Source: Kribbella qitaiheensis (GTDB lineage: Bacteria > Actinomycetota > Actinomycetes > Propionibacteriales > Kribbellaceae). From it: 64,000 nucleotides of DNA. The stretch is from contig NZ_CP043661.1 of NCBI RefSeq assembly GCF_014217565.1, positions 5,208,001-5,272,000 of the forward strand, given 5' to 3'. Below the pieces are notes generated by a model that was not told the origin of the DNA, ran no database searches, and was given only the letters and a program-made list of their open reading frames with translations. Within the stretch, counting starts at the first letter, position 1; the number at the start of each line of letters is the position of its first letter. Below are positions 59,944 through 64,000 of this stretch, piece by piece. The position numbers and the translations under genes were made by a program.

Positions 59944-60657
59944 TTAGACGGTGGAGTCGGCTGTTTCTCGTTGGGGGGTGGTGGGGGGGATCACGAAGCG
60001 GTAGCCGACGTTGCGGACGGTGCCGATGAGCGATTCGTGCTCGGGGCCGAGCTTGGCGCGGAGGCGGCGGACGTGGACGTCGACCGTCCGGGTGCCGCCG
60101 AAGTAGTCGTAGCCCCAGACTTCCTGGAGCAGCTGCTCCCGCGTGAACACCCGTCCCGGGTGCTGTGCGAGGAACTTGAACAGCTCGAACTCCTTGTACG
60201 TGAGGTCGAGCGCGCGCCCGTTCAACTTCGCCGTGTACGAGGCCTCGTCGATCACCACGTCACCGCTGCGGATCAGCGAGGTGTCGGGGTCCTCGTTGCG
60301 GATGGCGGCAAGGCGGCCGATGACGAGCCGGAGCCGGGCCTCGATCTCGGCCGGGCCGGCCGTGTCGAGCAGGACGTCGTCGGCGCCCCAGTCGGCGTTC
60401 ACCGCGGTCAGACCGCCTTCGGTGACGACCAGGAACAGCGGTACGTCGATGCCGGTGGTGCGGATCAGCCGGGACACCCCTCGGACCGTGACCAGGTCAC
60501 GGCGGGCGTCCAGCAACACGGCATCCGCGTCGGGGGCGTCCACCAGGGCGGCGACCTCGGAGGGCAGGATCCGGATCTGGTGGGGCAGCAAAGCGAGCGA
60601 GGGCAGCACCTCGGTAGAGGCCTGCAGCGCGTTCGTCAGCAGAAGCAACGTGCTCAC
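59944..60657 (-). CDS. glnR: Nitrogen-response regulator GlnR
   Basis: 237 residues and very close to Streptomyces GlnR from memory: [20 protein letters not shown] at the N-terminus and [19 protein letters not shown] in the receiver. The receiver keeps D50 but lacks the usual acidic pocket, as in GlnR, an orphan regulator without a kinase. The winged helix is [20 protein letters not shown] to [13 protein letters not shown]. GlnR controls ammonium assimilation and interacts with PhoP control. Divergent from moaD. Confidence 0.96.
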   Translation of the reverse strand: MSTLLLLTNALQASTEVLPSLALLPHQIRILPSEVAALVDAPDADAVLLDARRDLVTVRGVSRLIRTTGIDVPLFLVVTEGGLTAVNADWGADDVLLDTAGPAEIEARLRLVIGRLAAIRNEDPDTSLIRSGDVVIDEASYTAKLNGRALDLTYKEFELFKFLAQHPGRVFTREQLLQEVWGYDYFGGTRTVDVHVRRLRAKLGPEHESLIGTVRNVGYRFVIPPTTPQRETADSTV

Positions 60658-60817
60658 GCTGTCTCCTTGTGCGGGTCGTCGGGTCCCTGGTGAGAGATCC
60701 GGTCCTTTTGCACGTCAGGCCCCAGCGGCGTCATTGCCGGGGGCCCGAGACACACTGGTGGAACAGCAAGCTGACATAATACCGGAAGACTTAACCGATT
60801 AGTGAGGCCCTACTCAA

Positions 60818-61057
60818 ATGCCGGAAGTCACCATCAGGTACTTCGCCGCCGCGCGCGCAGCGGCGGGCGAGTCCACGGCGACCGCGCGAGCGAGTTCGGT
60901 GAAGGAACTCGTCGGTGCCGTTTCGGCCGACCGGCCCGAGCTGGCCCGCGTCCTCGGGATCTGCAGCTTTATGGTCGACGGCGAGCGGGTCGACCTTGAC
61001 ACACACCTCCACGAAGGCGCCCTCATCGACGCCCTCCCACCCTTCGCCGGCGGCTGA
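60818..61057 (+). CDS. moaD: MoaD/ThiS family sulfur-carrier protein
   Basis: 79 residues with the beta-grasp fold (VTIRYFAAARAAAGE) and the C-terminal Gly-Gly that is adenylated and thiocarboxylated. It supplies sulfur for molybdopterin. The FFAAA-type start favours MoaD over ThiS. No MoaE is adjacent. It could support the molybdenum enzyme at 21102. Confidence 0.9.
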   Translation: MPEVTIRYFAAARAAAGESTATARASSVKELVGAVSADRPELARVLGICSFMVDGERVDLDTHLHEGALIDALPPFAGG

Positions 61058-61115
61058 CCCCAGCTCTTCCCGGCCGAACTGCACAGCGGCTGTAACGGCC
61101 GTTGGTTTCCGGCCT

Positions 61116-61237
61116 GGCGCCCTGCGGAAGGGCGGCAGGCTCGGGGAGGCGGGTGACATCGCCGATGCGGTGTTGTTCCTCGCGAGTGCGGGGAGTGCGT
61201 ACGTCACGGACAGATCCTCGATGTCGCCGGTGGCTGA
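61116..61237 (+). pseudogene. Remnant of a short-chain dehydrogenase C-terminus
   Basis: GRLGEAGDIADAVLFLAS followed by AYVT, and after a one-base slip near 61208 GQILDVAGG and a stop at 61235, is the typical last 40 residues of an SDR enzyme. The rest of the gene, including the NAD site and catalytic Tyr/Lys, is absent. Confidence 0.7.
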
Positions 61238-61322
61238 GCGAGGTGGTGTCCGCGCCACCTGTTCTTCCTTACTGTGTTTATCCGTGGACCTGGTCTGGAG
61301 GGCTTGGAATGACCGGCAGGGG

Positions 61323-61748
61323 TTAGTCGTTCGGGCGGCCGCGGAGGCGTTTGGTCTCGCTGCGGCGGCGCTTGTCGTCGGCGCGGCGGCGCATCGCGTT
61401 CTTGCTCGGCCGGGTCGGCCGGCGGGGTCGTGGTGGCGCGGCGATCGCTTCGCGGAGGAGGTTCGCCAGCCGGATCCGGGCGGCTTCGCGGTTGCGCCAT
61501 TGAGAGCGTTGCTCCGAGGCGGCGATGGTCAGTACGCCGTCGACCAGGCGCGAGGCGAGGCGGTCCAGGGCCCGCTCACGGAACACCTCGTTCAGCGCGT
61601 TGCTCGTAGCGACGTCGAAGCTGAGCTCGACCCGGCTGTCGGTGGTGTTGACGGACTGGCCACCGGGCCCACTGGAACGCGAGAAGCGCCATTCCAGTTC
61701 CGATTCGGGGATCACCACCCCTGCCCGCACCACCAGCCCGCTGTCCAT
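61323..61748 (-). CDS. arfB: Alternative ribosome-rescue factor ArfB (YaeJ/ICT1 type)
   Basis: 141 residues from the ATG at 61748. The release-factor GGQ motif is at 29-31 (SSGPGGQSVN), and the C-terminal tail is rich in Arg and Lys (RRRADDKRRRSETKR) for entry into the empty mRNA channel. It hydrolyses peptidyl-tRNA on stalled ribosomes. The longer frame adds twelve unlikely residues. Confidence 0.93.
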   Translation of the reverse strand: MDSGLVVRAGVVIPESELEWRFSRSSGPGGQSVNTTDSRVELSFDVATSNALNEVFRERALDRLASRLVDGVLTIAASEQRSQWRNREAARIRLANLLREAIAAPPRPRRPTRPSKNAMRRRADDKRRRSETKRLRGRPND

Positions 61749-61866
61749 ACCCCTATTCAACCGGAAATCGCGTACCGCCAGCACTCATTAACCAGCGCCG
61801 CGAGACATCCCTCACGCCGCCAGCCAAAAGCCGTCAGCAGGTTGATAAGTGCCGGCCGTACGGGGG

Positions 61867-62505
61867 TTAGTTCGCCGTGGCCGTGTTGCCGATGGTCTCC
61901 GGAGGCAGGCGACCAGCGAGCGCAGCGTGGAGCATCGACTGGGCGGACCAGGTCATCGTCTCGACGGCGTCGTCGCGGGACAGGCGGGCGATGTCGGTCA
62001 GCCAGCTGAGGGCTTCGATGCCGACGGCGGAACGGATCGCGACCGCGAGCCGACGGATCGCCTCGTCGCCGAGCTCGTCCCGAAGCGGCGCCAGGGCTTC
62101 TTCGAACCAGCCGATGGCACGTCCCTGTCGCAGCGGTAGTTCTGCCCGCTCGGCAGGATCGGCCTCGAGGGAGAGCCGGAGCATCGTTCGTTGCTGGGCC
62201 TCGGTCTCGAGGATCAGGCCCGTGAAGGTCCGGATCGCCAGGGCCAGTCGGCTCGCGACATCCGGCGGTGGATCGGCCGGGAGCATCGAGGTCGCGCCGG
62301 TCTCCGGATGGGCGGCGGCGAGCAGTGTGCGCTGGTTGGGGAAGTAGCGATAGGCGGTGGGGCGGGAGATCCCAGCGGCTGCGGCCGCCTCCTCGATGGT
62401 TGGTGCCACTCCGGTGGCGACCAGCGCTTTCGCCGCCTGGACCAGGGCGTCCCGGGTCCGCTGCTTCTGCCTGCTCCGGCCGCCGGCCTCGTACGGTGTT
62501 GACAC
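61867..62505 (-). CDS. TetR family regulator
   Basis: 212 residues from the GTG at 62505. The N-terminal helix-turn-helix reads TIEEAAAAAGISRPTAYRYF; the helical C-terminus is a ligand and dimer domain. It is divergent from a cupin protein 67 bp away, with a palindrome between them. Confidence 0.92.
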   Translation of the reverse strand: MSTPYEAGGRSRQKQRTRDALVQAAKALVATGVAPTIEEAAAAAGISRPTAYRYFPNQRTLLAAAHPETGATSMLPADPPPDVASRLALAIRTFTGLILETEAQQRTMLRLSLEADPAERAELPLRQGRAIGWFEEALAPLRDELGDEAIRRLAVAIRSAVGIEALSWLTDIARLSRDDAVETMTWSAQSMLHAALAGRLPPETIGNTATAN

Positions 62506-62531
62506 AGCGCTGATGATACCGCAGTCTCGTG

Positions 62532-62549
62532 GTGAGATCAGAGTCTCAC
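62532..62549. promoter_or_regulatory. Probable TetR operator between regulator and cupin
   Basis: GTGAGA-tcagag-TCTCAC is a perfect palindrome, with a second overlapping one (TCTC-gtggt-GAGA) just upstream. Its position between the divergent starts fits control of both genes. Confidence 0.55.
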
Positions 62550-62572
62550 GAACTTGGGAGGCGGGGAGAACG

Positions 62573-63067
62573 ATGGCTGTGAGCAAGCTGCGGGCTGCGA
62601 TCGTCAGGGCGGCCGATGAAGGGGACAAGCGCTGGTTCTTCGGCGGCGGGGCGCATCGCTGGATGGCCACCGCGACGGAGACCGATGGGGCCTATCTGTT
62701 GTTCGAGGACGAGATGGAGCTGGGCAAGACGACGCCGCTGCACCTGCATCCGGAGGCCGACGAGTCCATGTACGTCCTGGACGGCCGGATCCTGATGTAC
62801 CTGGACGGCGAGCAGCGCGAGGTCGGTCAGGGCGGGCTGGTGCTGGTTCCGCGGGGGATGCCGCATGCGTTCCTGGTGGTCTCGGAGACTGCCCGGGTGC
62901 TCTGCCTGCTCACCCCTGGCATCGGTCAGGAGTTCTACTGGGGTGCGAGCGAGCCGTTCGATCCGGATCAGCCCGGGGTGGTCGATTTCGGCCGGATCCA
63001 GGCCTCCGCGGCGGCCAACGGCGGCATCGAGATCCTCGGTCCGCCGCCGTTCGGGTCCAAGGGATGA
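62573..63067 (+). CDS. Cupin domain protein
   Basis: 164 residues. The two cupin motifs are PLHLHPEADESMYVLDGRI with the metal-binding histidines and glutamate, and PRGMPHAF. Quercetin-dioxygenase-like proteins have this form. GGGGAGAACG precedes the ATG at 62573. Likely repressed by the neighbouring TetR. Confidence 0.92.
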   Translation: MAVSKLRAAIVRAADEGDKRWFFGGGAHRWMATATETDGAYLLFEDEMELGKTTPLHLHPEADESMYVLDGRILMYLDGEQREVGQGGLVLVPRGMPHAFLVVSETARVLCLLTPGIGQEFYWGASEPFDPDQPGVVDFGRIQASAAANGGIEILGPPPFGSKG

Positions 63068-63111
63068 ACTGCCGGTTGAGCTGAAAGACCACCGACGTAC
63101 TCTGGATTGTT

Positions 63112-63591
63112 GTGAGCCCAGGGATCATCGTTCTCGTCTGTGCGGTCGCCATCGGCGTCGGTCTCAGCGTGTTCAAGTCCCGGTTCGACGGACGCTTCCG
63201 GGGGACGCACCCGGTGAGGAAGGCAACAGTGCGAGCTGGTTCTGTCCCTGCTGAAGAGGCCGACGACCAGGTCCGGCTGACCGCGGCGGATCTCGGCGTC
63301 GAGCTCGGCCGGCGGGCGACGCTGCTGCAGTTCTCGTCCGCGTTCTGCGCGCCCTGCCGCGCGACCCGGCGGACGCTCGCCGAGATCGAGTCGATGGTTG
63401 AGGGCGTCCAGCACATCGAGTTGGACGCGGAATCGCATCTCGACCTGGTCCGCCGGCTGGACATCCTCCGTACGCCGACGGTGCTGGTCCTCGACGCGAC
63501 CGGCGCCATCGTGACCCGCGCCAGCGGCCAACCGCGCAAGCCCGACGTGATCGCCGCCCTCGGCGCAGCAGTCGACCACCAGCCGCACTGA
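63112..63591 (+). CDS. Membrane-anchored thioredoxin-like protein
   Basis: 159 residues. An N-terminal helix (IIVLVCAVAIGVGLSVF) anchors a thioredoxin fold with the redox pair FCAPCRAT and the cis-Pro segment LRTPTVLVLD. It probably exchanges disulfides; if the helix is the only anchor, the side of the membrane on which it works cannot be fixed from sequence. GTG start. Confidence 0.88.
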   Translation: MSPGIIVLVCAVAIGVGLSVFKSRFDGRFRGTHPVRKATVRAGSVPAEEADDQVRLTAADLGVELGRRATLLQFSSAFCAPCRATRRTLAEIESMVEGVQHIELDAESHLDLVRRLDILRTPTVLVLDATGAIVTRASGQPRKPDVIAALGAAVDHQPH

Positions 63592-63647
63592 CCCCGCATC
63601 CGGTTGGTGATTGTTCAGACGACCTCGGAGTAAGCGATGCTGTGCCG

Positions 63648-64000
63648 GTGAGCTTTCCGCATGGCTGGTACGACGATCCGAAGGACCTGTCCTCGCAGCG
63701 GTACTGGGACGGCAACGCGTGGACGGATCATCGCCGCCCGCGCCCGGGGCCGCCGCCGTACCCGGGTGAGTTCGGCCAGGCCCAGCCGGAACAGCAGCAC
63801 GGGCAATCGCAGCAGCTAGGCCAGCCGCAGCAGGCAGGTCAGCAGCAATACGGCCAGCCGCAGGGTGCCCCGCAGTACGGGCAGCAGTTCGGGCAGTCTC
63901 AGCAGGGCCAGCCGCAATACGGACAGCCGCAATACGGGCAGCAGCAGTACGGGCAGCAGGGGTTCGGGTATGGGCCGCGGGTGCCGGCGACGCCGGACGG
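63648..64000 (+). CDS. DUF2510 protein with Gln/Gly-rich tail (cut by window end)
   Basis: The GTG at 63648 begins MSFPHGWYDDPKDLSSQ RYWDGNAWT, the DUF2510 motif with its conserved tryptophans. From about residue 38 the product is Gln/Gly/Tyr/Pro-rich (repeats of QYGQPQ and similar), like the tail of the RDD protein at 41264. The reading frame is open to the window end, so the C-terminus, probably a membrane or RDD-like domain, is missing. Confidence 0.85.
   Translation, partial: MSFPHGWYDDPKDLSSQRYWDGNAWTDHRRPRPGPPPYPGEFGQAQPEQQHGQSQQLGQPQQAGQQQYGQPQGAPQYGQQFGQSQQGQPQYGQPQYGQQQYGQQGFGYGPRVPATPD

Overview
The window is high-GC actinobacterial chromosome, most like the Kribbella/Nocardioidaceae branch of Actinomycetota. 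The lineage call is my inference. It rests on mycothiol synthase (mshD), a GlnR-type regulator, small actinobacterial families (DUF5709, DUF6318, DUF2752, DUF2510), frequent GTG/TTG starts and GGAGG ribosome-binding sites. I see no rRNA, tRNA, CRISPR array, prophage or conjugative element.

Layout. 1-5 kb: OsmC-type protein, an unexplained structured intergenic element, a decayed IS200/IS605-type TnpB whose right-end hairpin abuts a FUSC-family gene, DUF5709, a cytochrome P450 and a truncated PucR-type regulator. 5-8.3 kb: GH38 alpha-mannosidase behind a LacI-type operator. 8.4-16 kb: TAXI-TRAP transport locus (two binding proteins, fused permease, divergent two-component system) plus a methyltransferase. 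16-31.9 kb: accessory genes, including a membrane molybdopterin oxidoreductase with a fasciclin lipoprotein, a repeat-expanded PLP decarboxylase, a TetR/DMT pair and a MarR-GH3-DUF202-DUF202 operon. 32-35.2 kb: DUF47/PhoU-like protein and two PiT phosphate transporters. 36.8-38.6 kb: TPP riboswitch and thiC. 39-42.8 kb: SatD-like protein with a membrane partner, two RDD proteins and DUF2752. 43-53 kb: pstSCAB with a PHO box, a secreted repeat protein, bifunctional nuclease, NUDIX/histidine phosphatase and ppk. 53-64 kb: esterase, PKD and DUF6318 secreted proteins, mshD, 5'-nucleotidase, glnR, moaD, arfB, TetR/cupin, a thioredoxin-like protein and a DUF2510 protein cut by the window edge.

The genes share a phosphate and nutrient theme: high-affinity uptake (Pst), low-affinity uptake (PiT), polyphosphate (Ppk), extracellular phosphate release (5'-nucleotidase) and nitrogen control (GlnR). 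From memory, the gene set recalls the Streptomyces coelicolor block from pitH1 through pst, ppk and mshD to glnR.

The strongest oddities are not new genes. Many conserved genes are broken by single-base indels. Five of the six insertions turn GGCC into GGGCC or GGCCC, which points to a systematic sequencing artefact or a mutational signature. The intergenic spaces hold several families of GC-rich palindromes and minisatellites: a 50-bp palindrome in two copies, three hairpins with the same loop, and a 14-copy array with a 32-33 bp period.
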